NCBI RefSeq assembly: GCF_040546815.1
Contig: NZ_JBEPOO010000001.1
Coordinates: forward strand, 806,001 to 870,000
DNA: 64,000 nucleotides
Reading direction: 5' to 3'
From: Devosia sp. 2618
Lineage (GTDB): Bacteria > Pseudomonadota > Alphaproteobacteria > Rhizobiales > Devosiaceae
Shown here: positions 25,021 through 35,791 of the stretch, in pieces
Position numbering within the stretch: position 1 is the stretch's first letter
Layout of the letters: each line of letters begins with the position of its first letter
Position numbers and translations under genes: made by a program
Notes under the pieces: model-generated
What the model saw: the letters and a program-made list of their open reading frames with translations, nothing else
What the model was told of the DNA's origin: nothing
Databases searched by the model: none

Positions 25021-26373
25021 TTACTTGGCTCCATTTTCGCTGGGCAGCAGATAGCCGGTCACCGACAAAGCGGGGTTGAGATATTTGGCGGCGACGGCCT
25101 GCACCTGTTCGGGCGTGACGGCGCGGATCCGGTCGGGCCATTCGGTGATGTCGGCAATGGTGCTGCCATTAGCGAGGCGGCTGCCATAGATATTGGCCAT
25201 GCTGGACTGACGGTCGCGGGCGAAAATCAGGCTGCGGACGAAGCGCATCTTGGCGCTTTCGAGTTCGGCAGTGGTGACGCCGTCCTTTATCAGCAGTTCA
25301 AGCTGGGCGCTCACTTCGGCTTCGACATCGGCCAGCGTGTGGTCGCCCTGGGGCAGGCCATAGAGCGTGAAACTGCTCGGATCATAGGCGCCGCCATCGT
25401 AGTTGGCGCCCGCAGCGGTGGCGATGCCATCCTTGACGACGATCTGCTGGTAGAAGCGGCTGCGCGTGCCGCCGCCGAGGATTTCGGCCAGCAAGTCGAG
25501 CGCTTCGGCTTCGCCGGGTTCGGCGGTGCGGTAGTTGGGAACAACCCAGCCGGTGGCAAAGCTCGGGATGCCGACGCGCGGGTCCTTGAGGGTGACCGTG
25601 CGGCTGGTGTTGTGCTCGGGTTCAGATGGACGGATGCGCGCTGGCAGGTCGGGGCCGCGCGGCACCTTGGCATAGGTGGTTTCGGCGAGGGCTCGAACGG
25701 TGTCGGCATCGACATCGCCGGCAATGACCAGCACGGCATTATTGGGTGCGTAATAGCGGTGGTAGAAATCGAGCGCGTCGGTACGGTTGAGCTGTTCGAT
25801 CTCGTGCATCCAGCCAATGGTGGGGATGCGATAGGGGTGGTTCTGGTAGAGCGTGGCCGAGGTCTCCTCGGTGAGCAGCGCCTGTGGGCTGCCTTCGACG
25901 CGCATACGGCGCTCTTCGAGCACCACGTCGCGCTCGGCGCCGATGACCTCTTCGGAGAGCACGAGGCCGCGCATGCGATCAGCTTCAAAATCCATCATGG
26001 CGGGCAGGGCGTCGGGCGAGACGGTCTGGAAATAGGCGGTGACGTCATTGGTGGTGAAGGCATTTCCTTCGCCGCCGATTTCGGCAATGGCGCGCTCCAT
26101 TTCACCGGCGGGGTGGCGCTCGGTGCCCTTGAACATCAGGTGTTCGAGGAAGTGGGCGATGCCGGATTTGCCGGGTGGCTCATCGGCGCTGCCGACCTTG
26201 TACCAGACCATGTGGGTGACGATCGGGGCACGGTGATCGGGGATCACCACGACTTCCAGACCGTTTTCCAGAGTGAAATTGGCGATGTCGGGGCCGGTTT
26301 CGGCATCCTGCGCCCATGCCCCGGTGGACATAAGGACGCTGAGGGACAGGGCCAGCGCGGTTCTCAAAATCAT
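25021..26373 (-). CDS. Zinc protease of the M16 (pitrilysin) family
   Basis: The 450-residue protein has a signal peptide ([20 protein letters not shown], ending AQ) and the intact zinc motif HFLEH in [15 protein letters not shown], with the distal Glu in [13 protein letters not shown]. The second M16 domain ends the chain. It is the catalytic half of a periplasmic heterodimer with the gene just downstream, 4 nt away. A longer frame opens at 26520, but GGAG lies 6-7 nt before the ATG at 26373 and the signal peptide starts there. Substrates are probably short peptides. Confidence 0.93.
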   Translation of the reverse strand: MILRTALALSLSVLMSTGAWAQDAETGPDIANFTLENGLEVVVIPDHRAPIVTHMVWYKVGSADEPPGKSGIAHFLEHLMFKGTERHPAGEMERAIAEIGGEGNAFTTNDVTAYFQTVSPDALPAMMDFEADRMRGLVLSEEVIGAERDVVLEERRMRVEGSPQALLTEETSATLYQNHPYRIPTIGWMHEIEQLNRTDALDFYHRYYAPNNAVLVIAGDVDADTVRALAETTYAKVPRGPDLPARIRPSEPEHNTSRTVTLKDPRVGIPSFATGWVVPNYRTAEPGEAEALDLLAEILGGGTRSRFYQQIVVKDGIATAAGANYDGGAYDPSSFTLYGLPQGDHTLADVEAEVSAQLELLIKDGVTTAELESAKMRFVRSLIFARDRQSSMANIYGSRLANGSTIADITEWPDRIRAVTPEQVQAVAAKYLNPALSVTGYLLPSENGAK

Positions 26374-26552
26374 GGAGGGCTCCGGAAAAGACAGGCGGGG
26401 CAAAGGAATAACAGCACTTATATACGCTGCGTGCAGCAATCGGCGGTTAACGGGGCTGAATTGAGGCTGATGCCGCGACCCGTTGCCCCTTCTGTCGGCT
26501 TGCCCTACATAGACGGCCAATCCACGTAAGTCTTAAAGAGGTCAGCAAGCCT

Positions 26553-28208
<1,656 letters not shown>

Positions 28209-28215
28209 TCTATCG

Positions 28216-28252
28216 AAGGCGCTCCACTCGTGGGGCGCCTTTGGCTTTTTTG
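28216..28252 (+). terminator. Rho-independent terminator of ettA
   Basis: The stem AAGGCGCTCCA/TGGGGCGCCTT (one G-U pair) with CTCG loop is followed by TTGGCTTTTTTG. Confidence 0.85.
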
Positions 28253-28277
28253 AAATGCGCAGTGGCTGCGACGAGTT

Positions 28278-29147
28278 TTGCGTGATGGTGCAACTGTGAC
28301 TGGTGCGAATTTTTCCATAGAAGTCGGTGGCGCGGTTCTGGCTGGCCGGAAGGTTGGCGAAGGGCTGCCGGTGGTGTTTCTGCATGCCGGCGTTTGCGAC
28401 AAGCGGATGTGGGACAGCCAAATGGCTGTCGTGGCCGAAGAGGGCTGGCAGGCTATTGCCTATGACCGGCGCGGTTATGGGCAGACGCAGAGCGCCGACG
28501 AGGTTTTCAGCCATGTCGATGACCTCGAGACAGTGCTCAAGGCGCTCGATATTCATGCGGCGGTGTTTGTCGGCTGCTCGCTTGGCGGCGGGCTGGCGGT
28601 GGATTTTGCGCTGCGTCATCCGGGTCGGGTGATCGGGCTGGTGCTGATCGGCACGTCGGTGACCGGCGCGCCATGGACCGCGACGCAGGCCGAGGAGCAG
28701 ATCGAGGCGGCCGAGGAAGACGCCTATGAGCGTGGCGACCTCGATATGCTCAACCGGGTGCAGGCGCATGAATGGCTCGATGGGCCACGCGCGCAAAGCG
28801 GTCGGGTTGGCGGCGCGGTGCGTGAGCTTTTTCTGGACATGAATTCCATCGCGCTCAACAAGCCCGAGCTGACGCAGGAAGAGCGTCCGCCCAATGCCTG
28901 GCAGCGCGTGTCGGAGATCGGCGCGCCGTCATTGCTGCTGGTTGGCGATGAGGATTTTACCACCCTGATCGAACGGCATGATCATCTATCGGAAGAAATG
29001 CCGAACGCTTTTGCGGCGGTACTTGAGGGCACGGCGCATATTCCGAGCATCGAGCGGCCTGATCTGGTCAATTCGATGCTGCTTGAATTTCTCGATGCCA
29101 TTGAAGGTGGCGATGACGAGGATTTCGATGAAGAAGCAGCGGACTAG
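28278..29147 (+). CDS. Alpha/beta hydrolase
   Basis: The 289-residue protein is a classical alpha/beta hydrolase: PVVFLHAGVCDKRMWDSQ (oxyanion region), DRRGYGQT, the nucleophile elbow GCSLGGG, the acid in LLLVGDEDF and the catalytic His in GTAHIPSIE. It resembles 3-oxoadipate enol-lactonase and esterase-type enzymes; the substrate is not predictable. The C-terminus is strongly acidic (EGGDDEDFDEEAAD). The start is uncertain: the frame opens with TTG 28278, with a GTG at 28296, and neither has a convincing ribosome site. It follows ettA's terminator. Confidence 0.8.
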   Translation: MRDGATVTGANFSIEVGGAVLAGRKVGEGLPVVFLHAGVCDKRMWDSQMAVVAEEGWQAIAYDRRGYGQTQSADEVFSHVDDLETVLKALDIHAAVFVGCSLGGGLAVDFALRHPGRVIGLVLIGTSVTGAPWTATQAEEQIEAAEEDAYERGDLDMLNRVQAHEWLDGPRAQSGRVGGAVRELFLDMNSIALNKPELTQEERPPNAWQRVSEIGAPSLLLVGDEDFTTLIERHDHLSEEMPNAFAAVLEGTAHIPSIERPDLVNSMLLEFLDAIEGGDDEDFDEEAAD

Positions 29148-29224
29148 CCGAAACGGCTGACGACTGGGTGTCAGGCTCTGCCAGCTTGATTCAATAGGTT
29201 GAGATTTCGATTCAAGACATTGAG

Positions 29225-29263
29225 AAGCCGATTCAACGCACTTGCAGGTTGAATCGGCTTTTT
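29225..29263 (+). terminator. Rho-independent terminator of the alpha/beta hydrolase gene
   Basis: A perfect 13-bp stem (29225-29237 with 29248-29260, AAGCCGATTCAAC arm) is followed by TTTTT on the plus strand. Confidence 0.85.
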
Positions 29264-29291
29264 GCCTTAGTCGTCTGTATTGGCGCGATAA

Positions 29292-29741
29292 TTACGCGGC
29301 CAGAATACCGTCGAAATGCTTGTCGAGCTGATCAGATGGCAGGTTGGTCAAATCTTTGTTCAACTCGGCCACCACGGTCTTTTTGACACCGGCGGTGATC
29401 GCCTGACGCAAATCGCCGAGGGCGATTGGTGCGGCGGCAATAACGAGACGGTCGAATGCACCGTTTTGCTGCTTGCGGTCAAGCTCTGCGGCGACGCCTT
29501 TGATAAATTCTGCTTCGCGATATTCAACAGGATCAGTGCGTGGTTCGAAACCACCACGACCGTAGCCGCCCGGCGTGCGGTTGCTGCCCTGGCGGTCGCT
29601 GACAAGTTCCTGCGCCTGTAGCGGCTCTATCGACCAGTTGAGCCCTTCGACCAAAGTGAGCCCTTTGCCCGGTCCGGTATTTTCGAGGACCCGCGCTTGC
29701 GCGCCGTTGGCGATCAAAACCCAGGTGACGGTCTTTTTCAT
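29292..29741 (-). CDS. Host-attachment family protein
   Basis: The 149-residue soluble protein starts MKKTVTWVLIANGAQARVLE, the hallmark of the 'protein required for attachment to host cells' family, and has GRGGFEPRTDPVEYREAEFI and DRLVIAAAPIALGDLR further along. The fold is related to the eRF1/ribosome-rescue family. It was named from an Agrobacterium attachment gene, but it is found in many free-living Alphaproteobacteria and the name should not be taken as proof of host contact. AGGAG lies 6 nt upstream of the ATG. It is a single-gene unit convergent with the preceding hydrolase. Confidence 0.85.
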   Translation of the reverse strand: MKKTVTWVLIANGAQARVLENTGPGKGLTLVEGLNWSIEPLQAQELVSDRQGSNRTPGGYGRGGFEPRTDPVEYREAEFIKGVAAELDRKQQNGAFDRLVIAAAPIALGDLRQAITAGVKKTVVAELNKDLTNLPSDQLDKHFDGILAA

Positions 29742-29929
29742 GTTGTGCTCCTAATGGTCATAGTGGCGAGCGCGCGAAGCGCTCCCAAGACGAACGCTTG
29801 CGAAGGCAAAAGGTTGGCGCGGACCCATCACCTTTACGAGCCGCTCTGATCACAAACTGTCATTGGCCGGATGGCGGTGGCGTTGCTATCAGAGGCGCAG
29901 GCACCCCAGACGGGTGCGGAGTTCACCTG

Positions 29930-30886
29930 ATGTCCCTGCCAGAATCTGCGCCTGAAGCCATTGCACCAGTGGTTGATCCTGCTCCCGCCAACCTGGCGGC
30001 AGAGGAGACCCGCAAAGGCGTGATCGCGGCTTTGGTGGCTTATCTGCTGTGGGGCTTCCTGCCACTTCTGTTTCGCCAGCTTGAGGCGGCCGGTTCAGTG
30101 CTGATCGTCGCCGAGCGGACCGTATGGTCGCTGGTGCTGCTGGCGGTGGTGCTGTGGTTCACCGGTGGCTTTGGCGATGTGCGGAAGCTGTTTGCGGATC
30201 GCAAGCGGGCGCTGGGCACGCTGCTATCGGCAGTGCTGCTGGCGGCGAACTGGCTGCTTTATGTGTGGGCGGTGGAAACCGGGCAGGTGCTGGAGGCCAG
30301 CTTTGGCTATTTCATCAACCCGCTGGTCAACGTTCTGATGGGCATGGTGCTGCTCGGGGAACGGCAGAACTTCCTGCAGACCGTGTCGATCCTGATCGCG
30401 ACGGTGGGTATCGCCATTCAGGCGGTGGGGCTCGGGAGCGTGCCGTTTATCGCGCTCGGGCTGGCGCTGACATTTGGGTTCTACGGCTATTTCCGCAAGA
30501 CGGCGCAGCTCGGGCCGGCATCGGGGCTCTTTGCCGAGACGGCGATGATTGCGCCGATTGCCATGGGTTATGTGATCTATAGGCTCGTGACGACCGGGCC
30601 GGGAGTGCATGCCGATCCCTATCTTTTTGCGATGCTGATGCTGACGGGGCCGGCGACGGCTATTCCGCTGCTGCTGTTTGCCTATGGCGTGCGTCGCCTG
30701 CGACTGACGACGATCGGCATGTTCCAGTATATTGCGCCATCCATCCAGTTCCTGATGGCGATTTTCCTGTTTGGCGAACATCTCAATGGGTTGCGGCTGC
30801 TGAGCTTCGCCCTGATTTGGATATCGCTGATGGTGTTCAGCTATGACAGCTTCCGCCGGCGCAACCGAGTTGCGGCTGCCGCCTAA
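29930..30886 (+). CDS. rarD: EamA-family permease RarD
   Basis: The 318-residue integral membrane protein has about ten hydrophobic helices in two EamA repeats; the first begins GVIAALVAYLLWGFLPLLFR. This N-terminal block and LLLAANWLLYVWAVETGQVLEASFGYFINPL (read in two parts) are typical of RarD, a putative metabolite exporter. The ATG at 29930 is used because GGAG lies 8 nt upstream and the hydrophobic core begins soon after; a frame opening at 29798 adds a basic, non-membrane stretch. The last 4 nt overlap the convergent oxyR stop codon. Confidence 0.87.
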   Translation: MSLPESAPEAIAPVVDPAPANLAAEETRKGVIAALVAYLLWGFLPLLFRQLEAAGSVLIVAERTVWSLVLLAVVLWFTGGFGDVRKLFADRKRALGTLLSAVLLAANWLLYVWAVETGQVLEASFGYFINPLVNVLMGMVLLGERQNFLQTVSILIATVGIAIQAVGLGSVPFIALGLALTFGFYGYFRKTAQLGPASGLFAETAMIAPIAMGYVIYRLVTTGPGVHADPYLFAMLMLTGPATAIPLLLFAYGVRRLRLTTIGMFQYIAPSIQFLMAIFLFGEHLNGLRLLSFALIWISLMVFSYDSFRRRNRVAAAA

Positions 30887-31782
30887 GCAGCGACAGGGCG
30901 CGTCGCGCGGATAAGCTCGGTCATCTTTTCGAGCGTGGCGGCGAAAGGATTGGCCTCGCGCCAGACCAGCGACAGACGCCGCCCGGCGCCGGGCGAAGTC
31001 AGCGGATGGATGGCGATGCGCGGGTCGGTCGCTTCCTTGCGTAGCGCGATCTGGGGCAGGAGCGTCACGCCCTGACCATTGGCGACGAATTCAACAATGG
31101 TCGAGAGCGATGTCGCGGCGAAAGTGCGGGTCGATGGATCGCTGTCGATGCGGCAGGCGGCGATGGTCTGGTCGCGGAAGCAGTGGCCTTCATCGAGCAG
31201 CAGGATGCGGTCGGGCGAGAGGCTGGCGAGCGAAACCGGCTCGGCGGTGGCTTCCAACCGGCTGGTGGCCAGAACGAACGGATCATCGAACAGTGGACGG
31301 CTGACGAGACGTGGGCCGTGGTCGGGCGCGTCGGTGCCAATCAGGGCCGCGTCGAGACCACCATCGGCCAGAGCGGCAATCAGCGCATCGGTGCGATTCT
31401 CGCTGACGGTGAACTCGATGCCCGGCAGGCCGGCGGTGAGGGCCGGGAAAATCTCGGGCAACAGATAGGGCGCGACGGTGGGAATGAGCCCGAAGCGCAG
31501 CGGGCGGTTGGGCTGGCCACCACTTCCCTGTGCAAAAGCTTCGAGCGCATCGGCAGTCTCAAGCACGAGACGAGCACGGGCAATGAACTCGCTGCCGAAC
31601 GGGGTTGGGCGGGCGCCACCCTTGAGCCGGTCGAACAGCAGCGTGCCACATTCGTGCTCTATGGTCTGGATTTGCTGGCTGAGCGCGGGCTGGCTGATGT
31701 TGCAGGCGGCCGCTGCCCGACCGAAATGACCGGTCTCGGCGACGGCGAGCGCATAGCGCATCTGCTTGAGGGAAAGCTGCAT
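30883..31782 (-). CDS. oxyR: Hydrogen-peroxide sensor OxyR
   Basis: The 299-residue LysR-type regulator carries both redox cysteines of OxyR, Cys201 and Cys210 in DEGHCFRDQTIAAC, nine residues apart as in the E. coli protein. The winged helix is MQLSLKQMRYALAVAETGHF with ACNISQPALSQQIQ. Peroxide oxidises the pair and the activated tetramer turns on katA, which is transcribed divergently 107 nt away. A TGATA-N9-TATCA palindrome touches the oxyR start codon. The gene end overlaps the convergent rarD stop by 4 nt. Confidence 0.94.
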   Translation of the reverse strand: MQLSLKQMRYALAVAETGHFGRAAAACNISQPALSQQIQTIEHECGTLLFDRLKGGARPTPFGSEFIARARLVLETADALEAFAQGSGGQPNRPLRFGLIPTVAPYLLPEIFPALTAGLPGIEFTVSENRTDALIAALADGGLDAALIGTDAPDHGPRLVSRPLFDDPFVLATSRLEATAEPVSLASLSPDRILLLDEGHCFRDQTIAACRIDSDPSTRTFAATSLSTIVEFVANGQGVTLLPQIALRKEATDPRIAIHPLTSPGAGRRLSLVWREANPFAATLEKMTELIRATRPVAA

Positions 31783-31800
31783 GATAGGCGCAGCTTATCA
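31782..31800. promoter_or_regulatory. Candidate OxyR operator
   Basis: TGATA-N9-TATCA, a perfect inverted repeat at the start of oxyR facing katA. LysR-type T-N11-A spacing is contained within it. Confidence 0.5.
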
Positions 31801-31889
31801 TATTCAGTGGATCAATCAATTTGCCTAATCGTCGTCGAGGGGTCACAACGGCCGTTCAAGTTTAGAATTATTCCAGGGGATCAGCAGCA

Positions 31890-33392
31890 ATGATCGATAA
31901 GCCACGTTTGACCACCAGCGCGGGCGCGCCGGTTCCAGACAACCAGAACTCCGAGACTGCGGGCGCGCGCGGCCCAGTGCTGCTGCAGGACTATCAGCTG
32001 CTCGAAAAGCTGGCGCACCAGAATCGCGAGCGTATTCCAGAGCGCGTCGTGCACGCGAAGGGCTGGGGCGCATTCGGCACCCTGACCATCACCAACGACA
32101 TTTCCAAGTACACCATCGCCAAGGTGTTCGGCGAAGTGGGCAAGAAGACGGACCTGCTGATCCGGTTTTCGACCGTGGCCGGCGAAATGGGCGCGGCCGA
32201 CGCTGAGCGCGACGTGCGCGGCTTCTCCTTCAAGTTCTACACCGAAGAAGGCAACTGGGATCTGGTTGGCAACAACACGCCCGTGTTCTTCGTGCGTGAC
32301 CCACTGAAGTTCCCGGACTTCATCCACACCCAGAAGCGCCATCCACGCACCAATCTGCGGTCGAAAACCGCAATGTGGGATTTCTGGAGCCAGAGCCCGG
32401 AATCGCTGCATCAGGTAACGACGCTGTTCTCGGATCGCGGCCTGCCGGTCGCGCCGATGTATATGAACGGCTATGGTAGCCACACCTATTCGTTCTGGAA
32501 TGCCGAGGGCGAACGCTACTGGGTGAAGTTCCACTTCAAGACCCAGCAGGGCCACAAGCACTACACCAACGCGCAGGCTGAAAAGATCATCGGCGAAAGC
32601 CGCGAGACCTATCAGGAAGAGCTGTTCGGCGGCATCGAGCGCGGTCAGTTCCCGCGCTGGACCATGCAGGTTCAGATCATGCCTGAGGCTGACGCGGACA
32701 AGACGGCTTACAACCCGTTCGACCTGACCAAGGTCTGGCCGCATGCCGACTATCCGCCAATCGAGGTTGGTGTGGTTGAGCTGAACCGCAATGCCGACAA
32801 CTATTTTGCGGAAATCGAGCAGGCTGCATTCTCGCCTTCCAACAAGGTGCCGGGCATTGGCTATTCGCCAGACAAGATGCTGCAGGCCCGCGTGTTCTCC
32901 TATGCCGATGCGCATCGCTATCGCCTCGGCACGCATTACGAGAGCATTCCGGTGAACCAGCCGAAGTCGCCGGTGCATCACTATCACCGCGATGGCCAGA
33001 TGAACGTCTATGGTGGCATCAAGACCGGTCACCCGGACGCGTATTACGAGCCAAACAGCTTTGGTGGCCCGGTGGAAGACAAGTCGATCCAGGAGCCGCC
33101 GCTGCGGATCGTGGGCGATGCCGACCGGTACAATCACCGCGATGGCAATGACGACTACGGCCAGCCGCGCGCGCTGTGGAACCTGTTCGACGACGCGCAC
33201 AAGGGTCGGCTCTATGACAATCTCGCCGCCGCCATGGATGGCGTGCCGGACGAGATCATCGAGCGTCAGCTCGCGCACTTCAACCTGATCCACCCTGACT
33301 ATGCGCAGGGCATCCGCAATGCGCGGGCGGCTCTGGCCTCCAAGGTCAAGGACAGCATTTCCGATCAGGAAAGCGCCAGCGCCGCTGAGTAA
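31890..33392 (+). CDS. katA: Monofunctional haem catalase
   Basis: The 500-residue small-subunit (clade 3) catalase converts H2O2 to water and oxygen. The catalytic His55 lies in [16 protein letters not shown], Asn128 in [12 protein letters not shown], and the haem-ligand Tyr338 in [14 protein letters not shown]. Length is typical and no export signal is visible, so it is cytoplasmic. Control by the divergent oxyR is strongly implied by arrangement. AGGGGATCAGCAGCA precedes the ATG. The stop codon abuts that of the convergent acyltransferase gene, with a hairpin (33401-33419) just beyond. Confidence 0.96.
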   Translation: MIDKPRLTTSAGAPVPDNQNSETAGARGPVLLQDYQLLEKLAHQNRERIPERVVHAKGWGAFGTLTITNDISKYTIAKVFGEVGKKTDLLIRFSTVAGEMGAADAERDVRGFSFKFYTEEGNWDLVGNNTPVFFVRDPLKFPDFIHTQKRHPRTNLRSKTAMWDFWSQSPESLHQVTTLFSDRGLPVAPMYMNGYGSHTYSFWNAEGERYWVKFHFKTQQGHKHYTNAQAEKIIGESRETYQEELFGGIERGQFPRWTMQVQIMPEADADKTAYNPFDLTKVWPHADYPPIEVGVVELNRNADNYFAEIEQAAFSPSNKVPGIGYSPDKMLQARVFSYADAHRYRLGTHYESIPVNQPKSPVHHYHRDGQMNVYGGIKTGHPDAYYEPNSFGGPVEDKSIQEPPLRIVGDADRYNHRDGNDDYGQPRALWNLFDDAHKGRLYDNLAAAMDGVPDEIIERQLAHFNLIHPDYAQGIRNARAALASKVKDSISDQESASAAE

Positions 33393-34412
33393 CTAGACGC
33401 GCGTTGGTTTTACCAACGCTGAATTTGAACGCCCGGCCAGCGCTTTTAACCAGCGCTGCGTCGGGCGTTCGACTGTCAGGTAGGTGGCGACCGAGATAGC
33501 GCAGATGGCGGCGATGCTGAGGACGGCGATGGCGATCTGCAGCGCGGGGGCGTTGGTTGTGATCGGGCGGGTGGCGAGATCGATGGCCTGAATGACGTAG
33601 GGGTGGATCAGATAGATCGAGTAGGAGGCGTTGCCGAGCAGGATCACCGGCGCCCAGAGGCCGCGATTGGGGATCGCGATGTTGAGGGCTCCGGCGACGA
33701 TCAGGGCGGCAGGGATGCCGAACGTAAGTTCGCGGGGCAAGTTCAGGTTTTGGACGGCGGCGATGGTCACTAGAGTAATGCCGACCAGGGCGGGCCACGG
33801 ACCCAGGCGTCTGATGTGTCCGGCTTGCCAGGCCAGATAGAGCACTATGCCAAAGCCGAATTCGAGGATGATGCCATTGGTCCAGACGACGAGTGGCACG
33901 ATATCGGTTTGCGTTGTGTAGCCAATGGTCGCCAGGGCGGCGAGCAAGGCGAGAATGAGCAGGTAGCGCCACCGGCCGAAAAGCAGTGCCACTGCGAAGA
34001 GGCCGTAGAAGAAAACTTCATAGTTGAGCGTCCAGCCGAGGAAAAGGATGGGCTGGATGGCGCCGGTTTCTCGGGCGTAGGGGATGAAAAGCAGCGACTG
34101 CACGATATCGATTGGCGTGGCGGTGGTGGTCTTGAGCAGGCCTGGCGCGAGCAGGGCGGCAACGACCAGTGCAATCGTTAACACCCAATAGAGCGGCACG
34201 ATGCGGGCGGCGCGGTCGACGAGGAACTGGCGCGGTGTGACATGGTTGGACGTCAGTGCGATGACGAAACCGCTGATGACAAAGAATAAATCGACGCCGA
34301 AGCCGCCGAACGGAAAAACGTCCGCCTGATATTGTTGCGAAAGGTGGTGCAAAACGACGAGCAGCGCCGCGATGAAGCGCAGAATCTGCAGCGAGTAAAT
34401 CGGTGTCTGCAT
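33393..34412 (-). CDS. Acyltransferase-3 family membrane protein
   Basis: The 339-residue protein has about ten membrane helices of the acyltransferase-3 (OafA/NodX) family. The first block contains the conserved LQILRFIAALLVVLHHL with His in the first helix and the FGVDLFFVISGF motif; WTLNYEVFFY and SIYLIHPYVIQA follow. Such proteins O-acetylate or succinylate surface polysaccharides and lipids from the cytoplasmic acyl-CoA side. The ATG at 34412 is chosen because GGGGGA lies 5 nt upstream. No glycan biosynthesis cluster is nearby, so the target is unknown. Confidence 0.88.
   Translation of the reverse strand: MQTPIYSLQILRFIAALLVVLHHLSQQYQADVFPFGGFGVDLFFVISGFVIALTSNHVTPRQFLVDRAARIVPLYWVLTIALVVAALLAPGLLKTTTATPIDIVQSLLFIPYARETGAIQPILFLGWTLNYEVFFYGLFAVALLFGRWRYLLILALLAALATIGYTTQTDIVPLVVWTNGIILEFGFGIVLYLAWQAGHIRRLGPWPALVGITLVTIAAVQNLNLPRELTFGIPAALIVAGALNIAIPNRGLWAPVILLGNASYSIYLIHPYVIQAIDLATRPITTNAPALQIAIAVLSIAAICAISVATYLTVERPTQRWLKALAGRSNSALVKPTRV
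33401..33419. terminator. Hairpin shared by convergent katA and acyltransferase ends
   Basis: GCGTTGG/CCAACGC with loop TTTTA begins 9 nt after the katA stop and lies inside the 3' end of the acyltransferase gene. No strong T tract follows on either strand. Confidence 0.4.
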
Positions 34413-34472
34413 GACGGTCCCCCAACCGCATCCACAACGATTATGGGGGATGAGACGCCCGCGCAAGCAGGG

Positions 34473-34559
34473 CTAAGCGGCGCTGCGTAAAATTTGAATC
34501 AATTGTTCTGCCCCACCTTCAGCCAGCGCAAGAAACTGCCTGCGCATCTTCTCGCTCAT
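34473..34559 (-). CDS. Possible 28-residue peptide
   Basis: A short frame encodes MSEKMRRQFLALAEGGAEQL plus eight residues, an amphipathic helix, between the acyltransferase start and the DUF2336 gene. No clear ribosome site is seen, so this may be chance. Confidence 0.2.
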   Translation of the reverse strand: MSEKMRRQFLALAEGGAEQLIQILRSAA

Positions 34560-34591
34560 GAAATGCGGCGTTTGGCCGGGAGTACGATCGA

Positions 34592-35722
34592 ATGAGCGAA
34601 CTTGATCAGGGCCAGCCGGCATTTTCCAGCTTCCGTGTGTTGAACGGCGAAGACGACCATTCGGGCCGCGAGCAGCTGTTCCGCAATATGGCGCAGCTGT
34701 TCAGCTACGTGTCCGACCGCTGCGATGATGAGCAGGTGGCCCAATATGACGAAGTGCTCTGCCAACTAGCGGAACTCGTCGAAGTGGAAGCGCGCATCCA
34801 CGTCGCCAAGCTGCTGGCGCCGCTCGAACGCGCCCCGGGCACAGTGGTGGTCAAGCTCGCCAATGACGACATCGAAGTCGCCAAACCGCTGCTCGAGTTT
34901 TCCAATGTGCTGTCGGACGACGATCTGATCGACATTATCGGTCGCCAGAGCGAAGAGCATCGCGTTGCCATTGCCGGTCGCAACAGCGTGCCGGAGCGCG
35001 TGGGCGACGCCATCGTCGAGCACGGCGAGAAAATGTCGGTGGTTCGACTGGTGCGCAATTCCAATGCCGAATTCGGCAAGGCGACGCTGGAGCGCCTGGT
35101 GGAACGCGCCACCAAGGATGCCGATATTGCGTCCGATCTGCGTGGCCGTGCCGATATCGACTGGAAGTCGCTGCGTGGCGAGATCGACAGCGTGGCCAAC
35201 CGTGTGCTCGAAACGCTGGGCGCGGTCGACAAGCCGCTTGATCCGGTCGCCGCGGGCAAGGTTCACGCGGTGGTCTATAACCGCCTGCGCAACCGGGCCG
35301 GGTTCTCGGCCAATGAATGGAAGCTGGCCTATAATCAGGTCAAGGCGCTGAGCGACCGCAAGCAGCTCGACGAACGGGCGCTGGCGCGATTTGCTCGCTT
35401 TGGCTATGGCCACCATGCGGCTGCGGGCCTGACCGTGATGCTGCAGGTTGGCCCCGAAGTGTTCGTGAAGTGGCTGGCGGCGCAGGACTATGTTGCGGTG
35501 ACCGTGGCGCTCAACGCTGCTGACCTGACGCCGGACCTGTTCGAGGCGATCTTTGCAACCCTGCCATGGCGCGATCTGCCGACCGACGCGGAAAAGAAGA
35601 TGGTGCTTAGCCGCTTTGAAGCGCTCGATCGGGAAGAGGCCGTCAATATCTTCCAGCTGTGGCGCGCACACTCGTTTCGCAAGCGTTCGGTCAATGTGGA
35701 ACGCGATGCGATAGTCGCCTAG
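34592..35722 (+). CDS. DUF2336 protein
   Basis: The 376-residue soluble, all-helical protein belongs to the alphaproteobacterial DUF2336 family (VKLANDDIEVAKPLLEFSNV followed by LSDDDLIDII, then VRLVRNSNAEFG-type HEAT-like repeats). The function is unknown; distant relatives occur near chemotaxis and signalling genes. N-terminal residues 1-60 are acidic. The chain has the family's usual length and no membrane segment. The ATG at 34592 has only a weak upstream ribosome site (CGGGAG about 11 nt before). It is a single-gene unit. Confidence 0.85.
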   Translation: MSELDQGQPAFSSFRVLNGEDDHSGREQLFRNMAQLFSYVSDRCDDEQVAQYDEVLCQLAELVEVEARIHVAKLLAPLERAPGTVVVKLANDDIEVAKPLLEFSNVLSDDDLIDIIGRQSEEHRVAIAGRNSVPERVGDAIVEHGEKMSVVRLVRNSNAEFGKATLERLVERATKDADIASDLRGRADIDWKSLRGEIDSVANRVLETLGAVDKPLDPVAAGKVHAVVYNRLRNRAGFSANEWKLAYNQVKALSDRKQLDERALARFARFGYGHHAAAGLTVMLQVGPEVFVKWLAAQDYVAVTVALNAADLTPDLFEAIFATLPWRDLPTDAEKKMVLSRFEALDREEAVNIFQLWRAHSFRKRSVNVERDAIVA

Positions 35723-35756
35723 CGCGCAAACTACCCCTAGACCTCGTCCTCAATAT

Positions 35757-35780
35757 AGATATAAAGACATCTTTATATCT
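35757..35780. promoter_or_regulatory. Perfect 24-bp palindrome upstream of the ArsR-methyltransferase gene (SahR-like operator)
   Basis: The half-site AGATATAAAGA is mirrored perfectly around a central CA, 11 nt before the ATG. The AT-rich site stands out in GC-rich DNA and resembles operators of the S-adenosylhomocysteine-responsive ArsR regulators that control methionine-cycle genes. Confidence 0.8.
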
Positions 35781-35791
35781 CGTGAGGGGCG

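Noticed and set aside
24039..26529. Plus-strand frames of 346 and 540 codons across the M16 genes
   Set aside because: Antisense shadows of two clear M16 peptidase genes with signal peptides and ribosome sites.
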